A stretch of DNA of 64,000 nucleotides from Methylobacterium sp. SyP6R (GTDB lineage: Bacteria; Pseudomonadota; Alphaproteobacteria; Rhizobiales; Beijerinckiaceae). This document shows positions 41,588 to 50,415 of this stretch, piece after piece. The notes below the pieces were generated by a model. The model did no database searches, was not told the origin of the DNA, and saw nothing but the letters and a program-made list of their open reading frames with translations. The first letter of the stretch is position 1. Every line of letters begins with the position of its first letter. The stretch lies in contig NZ_JAAQRC020000001.1 of assembly GCF_019216885.1 (NCBI RefSeq), positions 3,649,001 to 3,713,000 on the forward strand, written 5' to 3'. The translations under genes were made by a program, and so were the position numbers.

Positions 41588-41626
41588 CCGCGCCCGCCCG
41601 CCCTCGACAGGGTGCGGCGGGCGCGG
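41588..41626. other. Strong hairpin between fliO and fliP
   Basis: CCGCGCCCGCC and GGCGGGCGCGG form an 11-bp perfect stem, with an inner CCCT-CGAC-AGGG hairpin. It ends 40 bp before the fliP start. With no T-run it is more likely an attenuator or mRNA-processing structure than a full terminator. Confidence 0.55.
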
Positions 41627-41666
41627 CGCTTGCGGGCCGTGCCCGTGAAGGCCAGGGTGCGCCGCC

Positions 41667-42422
41667 ATGGCGCCCCGCACTCCCCGCTCCCTCCTCCCGA
41701 TTCTCTGCCGAGCGACGGTGGCCCTGCTGGTCCTGTCGGGCGGGACGGCGATGGCGCAGAGCCTCACCGTCGATCTCGGCCCGAGCGGCGGCGTCACCGA
41801 ACGGGCCCTGCAGCTCGTCGCCCTCATCACCGTGCTGGCGCTCGCGCCCTCGGTGCTGGTGATGGCGACCTCGTTCACCCGCATCGTGGTGGTGCTGTCG
41901 ATCCTGCGCTCGGCGCTCGGCACCCAGACGGCGCCGCCGAACGCCGTGATCGTCAGCCTGTCGCTGTTCCTCACCGCCTTCGTGATGGCGCCGACGGCGC
42001 GGGAGGCCTACCGCACCGGGATCGAGCCGCTGCTCGCGGGCCAGATCCAGCAGACGCAGGCCTTCGAGCGGGCGAGCCAGCCGTTCAAGGCCTTCATGCT
42101 GCGCAGCGTGCGCGAGAAGGACCTGAAGCTGTTCCTCGACCTCGCCCGGGCCCAGACTCCGGCGACACCGGAGGCGGTCGGCCTCGAGATCCTGACCCCC
42201 GCCTTCATGATCTCGGAATTGCGCCGCGCCTTCGAGATCGGCTTCCTGCTGTTCATCCCGTTCCTGATCATCGACCTCGTGGTCGCGTCGATCCTGATGT
42301 CGGTCGGCATGATGATGCTGCCGCCCGCCACCGTGGCGCTGCCGTTCAAGCTGATCTTCTTCGTGCTGGTCGACGGCTGGACCCTGGTGGCCGGGTCCCT
42401 GGTGCAGAGCTACGGCGGCTGA
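41667..42422 (+). CDS. fliP: Flagellar export apparatus protein FliP
   Basis: FliP forms the core of the export gate. The 251-residue protein has a cleavable signal peptide ending about SGGTAMAQ, then four membrane segments. Family motifs are SFTRIVVVLSILRSALGTQ, PPNAVIVSLSLFLTAFVM and FEIGFLLFIPFLIIDLVV. The gene follows fliO and converges with a small hypothetical gene, overlapping its 3' end by 13 bp. Confidence 0.96.
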   Translation: MAPRTPRSLLPILCRATVALLVLSGGTAMAQSLTVDLGPSGGVTERALQLVALITVLALAPSVLVMATSFTRIVVVLSILRSALGTQTAPPNAVIVSLSLFLTAFVMAPTAREAYRTGIEPLLAGQIQQTQAFERASQPFKAFMLRSVREKDLKLFLDLARAQTPATPEAVGLEILTPAFMISELRRAFEIGFLLFIPFLIIDLVVASILMSVGMMMLPPATVALPFKLIFFVLVDGWTLVAGSLVQSYGG

Positions 42423-42736
42423 TCCGCCCCCCTGCCCGCGCCTTCAGGCCGGGAGCCGCGCGGGACGAGGCGCAGGGCCTCCCCCGCGAGGTGGGCCGGC
42501 ACGCCGCGGCGCATCAGACGGTCGCGCCTTGCCCGACGCGCGAGGCCGACGGCCTGTGTCTCCGCCGCGGCGAGGAACGGCTGCATCCAGGCCTCGAACC
42601 AGGCGCTCTGCACCGCGAGGCCGAGGAGCACGACTTCGCAGGCGAGGTTCCGGCAGGCCGCGGCGACCCGGCCCATCTGCTCGTCCAGGGACAGGACGGG
42701 AGCCAGGGACGGACCGCCGGGGGGTGTCCTGCTCAT
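42410..42736 (-). CDS. Hypothetical protein overlapping the fliP 3' end
   Basis: From the ATG at 42736 (MSRTPPGGPSLAPV) the product is 108 residues, mainly helical (LDEQMGRVAAACRNLACEVV, then QPFLAAAETQAVGLARRARR). I see no signal peptide or known domain. Its stop lies inside the last codons of fliP on the opposite strand. It precedes no obvious partner and could be spurious, but codon use is consistent with a real gene. Confidence 0.45.
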   Translation of the reverse strand: MSRTPPGGPSLAPVLSLDEQMGRVAAACRNLACEVVLLGLAVQSAWFEAWMQPFLAAAETQAVGLARRARRDRLMRRGVPAHLAGEALRLVPRGSRPEGAGRGADQPP

Positions 42737-42773
42737 CGGCCTCCGGCTCGCCCGCTGCGGGCCGCACGTGCGA

Positions 42774-43157
42774 TCACCGGTGCGCAACCTCCGGCAGGAT
42801 GCCGACGGCCTCGATCACGTGCGGGGCCGGAACGGGGCCCGGCGAGGCCTGAAGCACGGCGCCGGGATGCGAGGCCTCGGGCGGCGGGGTCTCGGGCGGC
42901 GGGATCTCGGCGGCATTGTACGGCCGGTTGTAGCAGCGGCAGAACGCGCGCCAGAACGCCGCGCGCTCCTCGGGGGCGAACCGGCTCAGGCACGCATCGA
43001 GGGCGTCCTGCCCGGCACGGGCGAGGTGCAGGCGCGCCTCGTCGTCGAGACGGTCGGGAGAACCCGGCGCCGCGAGGTCGATCGGGCGCAGGTCCGGGTC
43101 GAGTGGTATCGGAGACGGCGGCACGTGATCGTGGGATGGTGCGATCGCATCGGGCAC
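42774..43157 (-). CDS. Hypothetical protein
   Basis: The 127-residue product has Pro-rich ends and a central helical stretch (RLDDEARLHLARAGQDALDA, then FAPEERAAFWRAFCRCYNRPY). No family is recognised. It lies on the same strand as the hypothetical gene at 42410, 37 bp upstream of it. Confidence 0.45.
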   Translation of the reverse strand: MPDAIAPSHDHVPPSPIPLDPDLRPIDLAAPGSPDRLDDEARLHLARAGQDALDACLSRFAPEERAAFWRAFCRCYNRPYNAAEIPPPETPPPEASHPGAVLQASPGPVPAPHVIEAVGILPEVAHR

Positions 43158-43261
43158 GGCTCGGCTCCCTGACGGGTCTTTACGCCAGGTCTAACGCCCA
43201 AGTGTCCCGCTTCGATCCAGGCCGGATGTCGGTGCTTCAAGACGGCTCCGTCAGGGCTCCG

Positions 43262-43324
43262 GCGGCCCCCGCCAGGGCTCGCGCAGACCCCGTCAAGGCT
43301 CGGGCAGACCCCGTCAAGGCTCGG
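43262..43324. repeat. 21-bp tandem repeat
   Basis: Two identical 21-bp units (43283-43303 and 43304-43324) follow a degenerate third (43262-43282). The last unit contains the stop codon of the exported hypothetical protein at 43314. Because 21 is a multiple of 3, losing the stop would simply extend the protein with repeats. Confidence 0.75.
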
Positions 43325-43637
43325 GAAAGAACGGCGGCGGAATGTTGTAGATCGGCAGGTCGGCGTTGCGCGGCAGCCAGGCGTGGAAGACCGCGCCGTC
43401 GGTCTCGCCGTAGGAGACCGGCTGCACCGGCGAGCCGCGGAAGCGCACGAGGCCGGGCCGGTGCGGCCCGCGGACGGATCGGGGAGCCGGCACGTCTCCC
43501 GGGCGGACTCGGCCGGACGCGGCGGGCGCCGGGCGAAAGGCGTCGGGCTCGCCTCCCGCCATCGCGGGGGCGACGAGCGCTACATTCGCGGCGAGCACCG
43601 AAATCGTCAGGCCAGCGGTCAGGGCGGGGCGCAGCAT
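43314..43637 (-). CDS. Exported hypothetical protein
   Basis: A signal peptide (LTAGLTISVLAANVALVAPAMA) leads a 107-residue protein ending in LPRNADLPIYNIPPPFFPEP. The mature part is Pro/Arg-rich, with no known domain. It is probably periplasmic or surface-associated. Its stop codon sits in a 21-bp tandem repeat. Confidence 0.6.
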   Translation of the reverse strand: MLRPALTAGLTISVLAANVALVAPAMAGGEPDAFRPAPAASGRVRPGDVPAPRSVRGPHRPGLVRFRGSPVQPVSYGETDGAVFHAWLPRNADLPIYNIPPPFFPEP

Positions 43638-43691
43638 GCGGGTGGTCTCCGGAGACCGCCGCAGCCTAAGGCCTCGAATCCCACCAGGGGC

Positions 43692-44591
43692 TTAACCGCG
43701 GCTGGCGATCGCCACACCGGCCACCGCCACCACCATGCCGAGGAGTTGGACCGGGCCCAAGGTCTCGCCGAACAGCCCGAAGGCCATCGCGGCCGAGACC
43801 GGCGGCACGAGGTAGAACAGGGCCGCCACGCCCGCCACCGCACCGCGGCGGATCAGCCCGAGCAGGATCAGGATGCCGCCGACCGACAGGCCGAACACCG
43901 CCCAGGCGAGACCGAGGAGAAGCGGGACCGAGAGGTCGAACTCCCCTCGCTCGGTCAGGAGTGCCAGCGGCAGGGTGAGCAGCACGGCGCCGATGAACTG
44001 CGCGGCGGCGTTGGTGCGCAGGTCGACGGCGGCAGCCGTGCGCTTCTGCCACAGGGTGCCGAGGGTGATGGCGATGGTCCCGCAGAAGCACACGGCCAGC
44101 GCCTCCGGCGGGATGCCGCCGGCCGCCCCGGTCGCCCCGAGTTTCGGCGCCAGCACCAGCCCGGCGCCGACGAGGCCGACCATGATGCCGAGCCAGCGCA
44201 AGCCCGAGACCCGCTCGCCGAGGAGCGGCCCGGCCACCGCCGCGGTGAGCAACGGCTGCAGGCTCGCCACCAGGGCGGCGATGCCGGCGGGCAGCCCGCG
44301 ATGCACCGCCCAGAACACCGCGTCGAGGTAGAGGCCCTGGATCAGGATCCCGGCCACCATCGCGTCGCGCCAGCCGCGCCAGCCCCGGGGCCACCGGGCG
44401 CCGACCGCGAGGGCGAGGCCCGTCAGCACGATGGCGGTGAGGCCGAAGCGCACGGCGAGGAAAGTCAACGGCTCGGCATGCGGCGCGACGAGGCGCGCCA
44501 CCACGAAGCCCGTGGCCCAGATCAGCACGAACAGGCCGGGCGCCAGGCGGGCGGGCCAGGAAGCGTCGGACAGAGGCAGGAGGCGGCTCAT
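43692..44591 (-). CDS. DMT superfamily (EamA) transporter
   Basis: The 299-residue protein has about ten membrane helices in two EamA repeats: LIWATGFVVARLVAPHAEPL and FLAVRFGLTAIVL in the first, FYLVPPVSAAMAFGLFGE in the second. Such proteins export amino acids or metabolites. The ATG at 44591 (MSRLLPLSDASWPA) was chosen because the fold starts there. Substrate unknown. Confidence 0.88.
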   Translation of the reverse strand: MSRLLPLSDASWPARLAPGLFVLIWATGFVVARLVAPHAEPLTFLAVRFGLTAIVLTGLALAVGARWPRGWRGWRDAMVAGILIQGLYLDAVFWAVHRGLPAGIAALVASLQPLLTAAVAGPLLGERVSGLRWLGIMVGLVGAGLVLAPKLGATGAAGGIPPEALAVCFCGTIAITLGTLWQKRTAAAVDLRTNAAAQFIGAVLLTLPLALLTERGEFDLSVPLLLGLAWAVFGLSVGGILILLGLIRRGAVAGVAALFYLVPPVSAAMAFGLFGETLGPVQLLGMVVAVAGVAIASRG

Positions 44592-44851
44592 GATGCCTGC
44601 GCAACGAGCACGAGCGCGGCCGTTCCGCAACCGGCGCCGCGAGAATAGCCCCCCGCCCGTGCCGGGCATGGCTGTCCGAATAAGCTTTTGAGACGAGAAC
44701 GGCGCGGGTTTCCCCTTTCCCCGGACGACCCTGCGTGCCCGGAAGGACGCGCAGGCCGCAATTCTGCCCTCTCGCCTTTCCAGGACCGGCGCCCACGCTC
44801 TACCTGAGACGACGATTCCGCCGGAACGACCACCCCGAGAGCCCGCGCGCC

Positions 44852-45736
44852 GTGATCCGTCCCCGCACCGCCCTGGAGATCGCCGCCCTCGCGGCCCAGC
44901 GCTTCGTCGCCCATGACGGCTGGGCGATCGCCAGCCACATCGCGCTCTCGCTCCTGACCTCGCTGTTCCCGTTCCTGATCCTGCTCACGGCGCTGGCCGG
45001 TGTGTTCGGCACCAAGTCCCTCGCCGACGAAGCCGGCAACCTCTTGTTCGAGATCTGGCCGAGCGAGGTGGCGGGACCGATCGCCAACGAGGTCCACCGG
45101 GTGCTGACCGAGCAGCGCGGCGGTCTCCTCACCCTCGGCGCGGTGCTGGCGCTCTACTTTTCGTCGAGCGGGGTCGAGAGCCTGCGGGTCGGGCTCAACC
45201 GGGCCTACGGGTTGCGGGAGATGCGGCCGTGGTGGCTCACGCGGCTGGAATCGATCGGCTACGTGATCTGCGCCGCCTTCGCGATGCTGGCCTTCACCTT
45301 CCTGGTGGTGCTGGGCCCCCTGGTCTGGCGCGGTCTCTTGCTGGTGGCGCCGGGGCTGGAGCCGCTCGGCCTCACCGTCGCGGTCGGCCGGGTCGGCGTG
45401 ACGGTGCTGCTCGTCGCCAGCGTGCTGGTGATCGCCCACAAGTTCATCGCCGCCGGGCGCCGACCGGTGGCCATGGTGCTACCCGGCATCGCCGTGACCC
45501 TGTGCCTGTGGGTGCTGGCCGGCCTCGGCTTCGGGATGTACCTCGACCGGTTCTCGAGCGCCTACGTGTCGACCTACGGGGGCCTCGCCACCGCGATGGT
45601 GTTCCTCGTCTTCGTCTACTGGCTCGCCGCGATGTTCCTGTTCGGCGGCGAGATCAACGGCACGGTGATCGCCGCCCGCCGCCGCCGGCTCCAGGCCCGG
45701 GCCCAGAGCCGGCGGGACACCGTGAAGCTGATGTAG
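44852..45736 (+). CDS. YihY/BrkB family inner membrane protein
   Basis: The 294-residue protein has six membrane helices. It carries the family patterns HDGWAIASHIALSLLTSLFP, SSSGVESLRVGLNRAYG and YVSTYGGLATAMVFLVFVYW. The function of YihY proteins is unsettled, despite older RNase BN labels. The GTG at 44852 (VIRPRTALEIAALA) was chosen because homology begins there; other starts upstream are possible. It is followed by a small terminator-like hairpin at 45758-45776. Confidence 0.85.
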   Translation: MIRPRTALEIAALAAQRFVAHDGWAIASHIALSLLTSLFPFLILLTALAGVFGTKSLADEAGNLLFEIWPSEVAGPIANEVHRVLTEQRGGLLTLGAVLALYFSSSGVESLRVGLNRAYGLREMRPWWLTRLESIGYVICAAFAMLAFTFLVVLGPLVWRGLLLVAPGLEPLGLTVAVGRVGVTVLLVASVLVIAHKFIAAGRRPVAMVLPGIAVTLCLWVLAGLGFGMYLDRFSSAYVSTYGGLATAMVFLVFVYWLAAMFLFGGEINGTVIAARRRRLQARAQSRRDTVKLM

Positions 45737-45757
45737 GGGCCTTCCGCTCAAGAGGGT

Positions 45758-45776
45758 GGCCGGGGGCATCCCGGCC
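45758..45776 (+). terminator. Hairpin after the YihY gene
   Basis: GGCCGGG and CCCGGCC form a 7-bp perfect stem around GGCAT, 22 bp past the stop. There is no T-run, so termination strength is uncertain. Confidence 0.45.
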
Positions 45777-45971
45777 GGCGCAGGGTCATTCCTGGCCCAC
45801 GCCCAACGTCTTCCCCGGTAGAGTGGCCGACACACGCTTTCACCGCGTGATTGTGTCCCGCAAGTTACTGAGGCGGCCGGCGCGATGGCGTATGCTGGTG
45901 CTTCGCTTGCGACGCGTCACAGCCGGGACATCGTCGGAGCGGGTGATCGTCGAACGACCAGGGCGGCCAAG

Positions 45972-47576
45972 ATGATGGGGCATATGGGACGATCTTTCAT
46001 CGCGCTTGCCTCGCAGGCGATGCGTCGGACCTTCGTCCCGTCACTGCCACGAGACTTGCCGCCGGTCGAAACGCTCGCCCCTCGCGGACCGATCGACGAG
46101 AGCCAGGACCATCGGATCTGCGGCCCGATCGACCAACTCGGCGGCGTCGTTCAGCTCATTCGCTGCCCCGACGATCATCTGAGCGGCATCTCGATCCGCT
46201 TCGGGATCCATTGCCGCCCCCAGGCGATCCCGATCGTCGTCGAACTCTTCGAGGTCGACGAGCATCATGTCGGCCCGGCCGCATGGCCGGAGATCGCGAC
46301 GGAGGCCCTGGCAAGCTGCACGATCGAGCCGGGCGAACTGATCGACAACGCGTACCACCACGTCTACTTCCCGAATTTCCCGAACTCGAAGGGCGCCCTG
46401 TTCGCCCTCAGGCTCACCTCGCCGGCGATCGGCGCGCACGAGTCGCCGACGGCGTTCGTCTCGCGCGGCGAGGAGCGGATCGCGGGCCATGGCGGGCTTC
46501 ACACCCGCGACGGCCTGTTCGTGTCCCACGGCCTGCAGGCGAGACTGATCTTCAGCTCGCCCGAGACCGTGGCGAGTTCGCCGCCCGGATTGCTGTACAG
46601 CCCGCTCACCTCCTGCAACATGAACTGCACGCACTGCATCTCGCGGCATTCCCGCAAGCGTGCAGTCCGCATGTCGTCGGCAATCAAGGACGAGATCAAG
46701 GGCCTCGTCGCGGCGGGCAAGATCACCTGGATGTTCACCGATTACAGCGGCGACCTCCTGTTCGCCGACCACAAGAAGCCCGGCGAACTGGATTACGTGA
46801 CGGGCCTCGGCATCGCCGTCCATATCGACACGAACGGCGCCTACCTGACGGATGAGCGCATCGCCAAGATCATGGCGTCCAAGGTCGACGCGGTCAGCAT
46901 CTCGATCGATGCCGCGACCGACGAGACCTACCAGACCATCCGGATCGGCGCGCCCCACCTCGACACCATCTTCGATGCCGCCGCGCGGCTGGTCGAGGCG
47001 CGGGCGCGGCACGGCCGGGACCGGAACCTGGTCATCAGCCTGGGATTCACGCTGATGCGGTCGAACATCCACGAATTGCCGCGTTTTGTGGAGCGGGCCG
47101 CGCAAGCCGGCGTCGATACCATCGGCTGCCGCCATCTCGAGGTCTACCACGCCCCGATGCTGGCCGAGTCCCTCGTCCACGAGCCGGAGCGCTTCAACGC
47201 CATGCGCCGCGACGCCGTGGCCCTGGCAGAGACCCTCGGCGTGCAGCTCAATATCGGCGAGGAATTCCACGACCGTCCCGGCACCGGAAGCCCGCAGCCC
47301 TGCCTCCTGCCATGGGAAACCGCGACCGTCCTGGCGAACGGGGACGTCATGGCCTGCTGCGTGCCGGGCGCGAAGATCGGCAACCTGACGGAGGATACCC
47401 TGGAGGGGATCTGGACCGGGGAGCGCTATCGCCGCCTGCGCCAACGCATCAACTCGAGCGACCCGCCCGAGCTCTGCCGTTCCTGCCAGTTCCGGAACGC
47501 GGTGAACCGCTACGGCGCGCATAACAGCCTCAACCGGGACGGCATCCCGACTGCAACCTTCGACGACGATCTCTGA
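45972..47576 (+). CDS. Radical SAM/SPASM protein with an N-terminal beta-type domain
   Basis: The C-terminal half (about residues 215-510) is a radical SAM domain with the [4Fe-4S] motif CNMNCTHC, then FTDYSGDLLF and DAVSISIDAATDETY. A SPASM-type cysteine set follows (CLLPW, DVMACCVPG, LCRSCQF), expected to bind auxiliary clusters. Residues about 60-200 are a separate domain (LSGISIRFGIHC, PIVVELFEV, FPNFPNSKGALFALRLTSP) resembling the beta-sandwich modules attached to glycosyltransferases in related bacteria. ATG 45972 was chosen; ATG 45885 would add 29 residues. No precursor-peptide gene is seen nearby, so the substrate may be a protein, sugar or lipid rather than a RiPP. Confidence 0.85.
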   Translation: MMGHMGRSFIALASQAMRRTFVPSLPRDLPPVETLAPRGPIDESQDHRICGPIDQLGGVVQLIRCPDDHLSGISIRFGIHCRPQAIPIVVELFEVDEHHVGPAAWPEIATEALASCTIEPGELIDNAYHHVYFPNFPNSKGALFALRLTSPAIGAHESPTAFVSRGEERIAGHGGLHTRDGLFVSHGLQARLIFSSPETVASSPPGLLYSPLTSCNMNCTHCISRHSRKRAVRMSSAIKDEIKGLVAAGKITWMFTDYSGDLLFADHKKPGELDYVTGLGIAVHIDTNGAYLTDERIAKIMASKVDAVSISIDAATDETYQTIRIGAPHLDTIFDAAARLVEARARHGRDRNLVISLGFTLMRSNIHELPRFVERAAQAGVDTIGCRHLEVYHAPMLAESLVHEPERFNAMRRDAVALAETLGVQLNIGEEFHDRPGTGSPQPCLLPWETATVLANGDVMACCVPGAKIGNLTEDTLEGIWTGERYRRLRQRINSSDPPELCRSCQFRNAVNRYGAHNSLNRDGIPTATFDDDL

Positions 47577-47632
47577 ACGGATCGGCGAGGAGACGCCCCT
47601 CCACCGTCCGCGAAGCCCGGCGCCCGGCCCGG

Positions 47633-48889
47633 TCAGCTCCAGGCGTGGAACGGCGGGTTGACTCCGTTGAGTGCATGGTTGCCGACGATCGCCACCTTCC
47701 AGCGCACCGGGTCGTGAAGGGTGTGGGTGCGGGCGTTGCGCCAGTGCCGGTCGAGGTTGTGCTCGGCGAGCGTCGAGCGGGTGCCGGACAGTTCGAACAG
47801 CGTGTTGGACGCGGCGAGCGCGACCTCGGTGGTCAGCACCTTCGATTCCGCCACCGCGAGCTGGGCCGCCGCCACGCTGTCGGGCGTCGGCTCCGCGACC
47901 GCCGCGTCGATGGCGAGGCCGGCCCGGTCGAGCAGGGCTTCCGCCGCGTGCTGGCGGATCGTCAGGTCGCCGACGGCGCGGATCGTGTAGGGGTCGTCGG
48001 AGGCCCGCTCCTGGCCGCTGTCGATCCAGGGCCGCGCCTTCTCGCGCACGAAGGCGATGGTATCGTCGAGGGCGGCGCGCCCGATTCCGGCATCGATCGC
48101 CGCCTGGATGATCTGGAAGATCGCGCCGTCGACCCGCGGGGCGGTGTAGCCGCGCCAGGCCGGCACCAGGCGGCTCTTTTCGACCCGCACGTCGTCGATG
48201 AGCACGGTGCCGCTAGCGGTGCCGCGCTGGCCGAAGCTCGACCAGTCGTCGATGACGGTCAGCCCCGGCGCGTCGCGATCGGCGATGGCGTACCAGGGCC
48301 GGCCCTCGTCATCGATGGCCACGATCGGCACGAGATGGGCGAGCAGCGCCCCCGTCGCGTAGAATTTTCGGCCCCGGACGACGACGTGGTCGCCGTGATC
48401 GGTGAAGCGCGTCTCGAACTCGGCGGCGCGCTTCGTGCCCTTCTCCGAGAAGGCGTTGCCGAAGCGGGTGCCGGCGAGCACCGCGGCGAAGAGGTCGGCC
48501 TGCTGCTCCGGATCGGAGACGGTGCGAATCGCCGCGACGATGCCGAGGTGGTTCTGGGCGATCTGCGCGATCGATGGATCGGCCGCCGCCACGATGGCGA
48601 TCACCTGGGCGAGGGTCCGGTACGACACCTCGGGCCCGCCATGGCTGCGCGGCACGTTGATCGACCATAGCCCGCTCTGCGAGAAGGCGTCGAGTTCCGC
48701 CAGCGGACGGGCGCCGGTGCGGTCGCGCTCCGAGGCGCCCTCCCGGAACCGGGCGGCGAGGGCGTGGGCGATCCGGATCGCCTCCGCGTCGTCGCGGATG
48801 ACGTGCGCGGGCTCGGCCGGGCGGGCGGGGCCGGGCGCGCCCCGCGGCGCAGGCTCGGCGATGTGGCTCGGATTGACGGCGATGTTCAT
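47633..48889 (-). CDS. SfnB family sulfur-acquisition oxidoreductase
   Basis: SfnB proteins are acyl-CoA-dehydrogenase-fold flavoenzymes induced in sulfur starvation, linked to use of dimethyl sulfone and other organosulfur compounds. The 418-residue protein has the family pattern LWSINVPRSHGGPEVSYRTL, GNAFSEKGTKRAAEF and the C-terminal LDRHWRNARTHTLHDPVRWK. The ATG at 48889 has GGAG 7 nt upstream. No FMN reductase or transporter partner is beside it. Confidence 0.88.
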   Translation of the reverse strand: MNIAVNPSHIAEPAPRGAPGPARPAEPAHVIRDDAEAIRIAHALAARFREGASERDRTGARPLAELDAFSQSGLWSINVPRSHGGPEVSYRTLAQVIAIVAAADPSIAQIAQNHLGIVAAIRTVSDPEQQADLFAAVLAGTRFGNAFSEKGTKRAAEFETRFTDHGDHVVVRGRKFYATGALLAHLVPIVAIDDEGRPWYAIADRDAPGLTVIDDWSSFGQRGTASGTVLIDDVRVEKSRLVPAWRGYTAPRVDGAIFQIIQAAIDAGIGRAALDDTIAFVREKARPWIDSGQERASDDPYTIRAVGDLTIRQHAAEALLDRAGLAIDAAVAEPTPDSVAAAQLAVAESKVLTTEVALAASNTLFELSGTRSTLAEHNLDRHWRNARTHTLHDPVRWKVAIVGNHALNGVNPPFHAWS

Positions 48890-49290
48890 GGGCTGGCTCC
48901 GCAATCGGTGGACAGGATTGGCGGTAGGCGGGGGCGTCCCCTTCCCCGGCGCGCGGGGCAAAAGGTCCGACGCTCGCGCAGGCGGGATTGCCGGCTCGTC
49001 AGACATGAATCGGACAAGGATGATCGCGATCAATGGCTTCGACTTGATCGTGCCGCAGAAGAATTGCCGACGGATGCCGCTTCGTCAAACGAAGCGTTCC
49101 GCTTAATTTCTCTGATTTCTAAAAATTCGTTTTCGCCGATCGGCGATCGGGCAAACGCATTTTTTCGGCGCGGGAGCGTCGGCTGCGATCGACGGCGTTG
49201 GTTCGAAGTCCGATCGGCTTGCCCGAGACCTAATCGATGCGCCGCCAGCGTGAGCCGCTCACCGCGGCCCGGGCCGCTGATAGGACATGC
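48890..49290. other. Intergenic gap upstream of the SfnB-like gene
   Basis: This 401-bp gap is relatively AT-rich around 49095-49165 (TTAATTTCTCTGATTTC, then AAAAATTCG), which may mark a promoter region for the SfnB-like gene. I see no gene or repeat. Confidence 0.45.
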
Positions 49291-50313
49291 CTACCCGCCG
49301 CCACCCCGTCGGCCGCGGGGGCCGGCGGGGGCCGGCGTGTTGTCCTGGTTTTCATCGAGGAGCTTGCGCCAGCGGGTCAGGCGCTCGGGGTTGATCGCGC
49401 CGTCGGCGATGGCGGCCTGCACGGCGCAGCCGGGTTCGTGCGCGTGCGTGCAGTCGCGGAACCGGCACGAGGGGGCAAGTTCGGTGATCTCGGCGAACAG
49501 CGTTGCGATCCCGTCCTCGGCGCCGCTGACGTGCAGCGTTCGCATCCCCGGCGTGTCGATCACCCAGCCGCCCCCCGCGATGGCGTGCAAGGACCGAGAG
49601 GTCGTGGTGTGGCGTCCCTTGGCATCGTGTTCGCGAATCGCCCCGGTTTCCTGGGGAAGCGCCTGCCCGGGACCCGCGAGCGTGTTCACCAGGGTCGATT
49701 TGCCGACACCGGACGAGCCGACCAGCGCGAGGGTCTGCCCGACCCCGCACCACGGGGCCAGGGTGCGGGCCGCCTCCGGGCGCCGGGGATTGACGGTCAC
49801 GACGTCGAGCCCGCGCTGCAACTCGGCGGCCTGACGGCGGTAGGCGTCGCCATCGGCCGCCATGTCGGCTTTGGTGAGCAGGATCACCGGATTGGTGCCG
49901 CCCTGGTTGGCCAGAGCCAGATAGCGCTCGAGTCGGGCCTGGTTGAAATCGGCGTTGCAGGAGGTGACGATGAACAGCGTGTCGACATTGGCTGCGGCGG
50001 GCTGCAGCGCCCGGCTGCCTTCGACGCGCCGCTCCAGGACCGTCCTCCGGTTCAGGCGGCGGTGGAGCATCCGGGTTCGAGGATGAACCAGGACCCAGTC
50101 GCCGACGGCGAAGTCACCGGTGTTCGTATGGACGGGAAGCGTCAGCTCGACCGGTCCCTCCACCGACAGGGCGCTCAGCCGTGAGCGGTGAACCATGGCA
50201 ATCCGCATGGGAGCGAGATCGGTCTCGTGCGGCTCACGCTGCTCCTCGAAGAAGGTGAGCCAGCCCAGGCTCGCCAGCGGCGTAAGGGGGAGGAGGTGGG
50301 AAAGATCGGTCAC
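49291..50313 (-). CDS. rsgA: Ribosome small subunit-dependent GTPase RsgA
   Basis: RsgA is a circularly permuted GTPase that helps 30S maturation. An OB-fold N terminus leads into LLTKADMA (G4), GSSGVGKSTLVN (G1) and IDTPGMR (G3). A zinc knuckle follows (CRFRDCTHAHEPGC). The GTG at 50313 (VTDLSHLLPLTPLASLGW) gives 340 residues. The longer frame upstream is not supported. The C-terminal tail is Pro/Gly/Arg-rich. Confidence 0.94.
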   Translation of the reverse strand: MTDLSHLLPLTPLASLGWLTFFEEQREPHETDLAPMRIAMVHRSRLSALSVEGPVELTLPVHTNTGDFAVGDWVLVHPRTRMLHRRLNRRTVLERRVEGSRALQPAAANVDTLFIVTSCNADFNQARLERYLALANQGGTNPVILLTKADMAADGDAYRRQAAELQRGLDVVTVNPRRPEAARTLAPWCGVGQTLALVGSSGVGKSTLVNTLAGPGQALPQETGAIREHDAKGRHTTTSRSLHAIAGGGWVIDTPGMRTLHVSGAEDGIATLFAEITELAPSCRFRDCTHAHEPGCAVQAAIADGAINPERLTRWRKLLDENQDNTPAPAGPRGRRGGGG

Positions 50314-50415
50314 CCGTCTGCCATGACATGACCCCGGTCTCGTGACCAGCAGCTCGCAAGCTCGACCAACGATGCGGGAAGGGGCAGGCGCACCTGCCCC
50401 TCGGAACACATGTCC

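Noticed and set aside
44602..44625. GGAAC-N16-GTT (minus strand) upstream of the DMT transporter, as an EcfG promoter
   Set aside because: It would leave a leader of only about 6 nt before the chosen ATG, and chance matches are expected.
44699..44725. Trace of the composite repeat arm (GGCGCGGGTTTCCCC)
   Set aside because: Too short to call a repeat copy; noted only as a possible relic.
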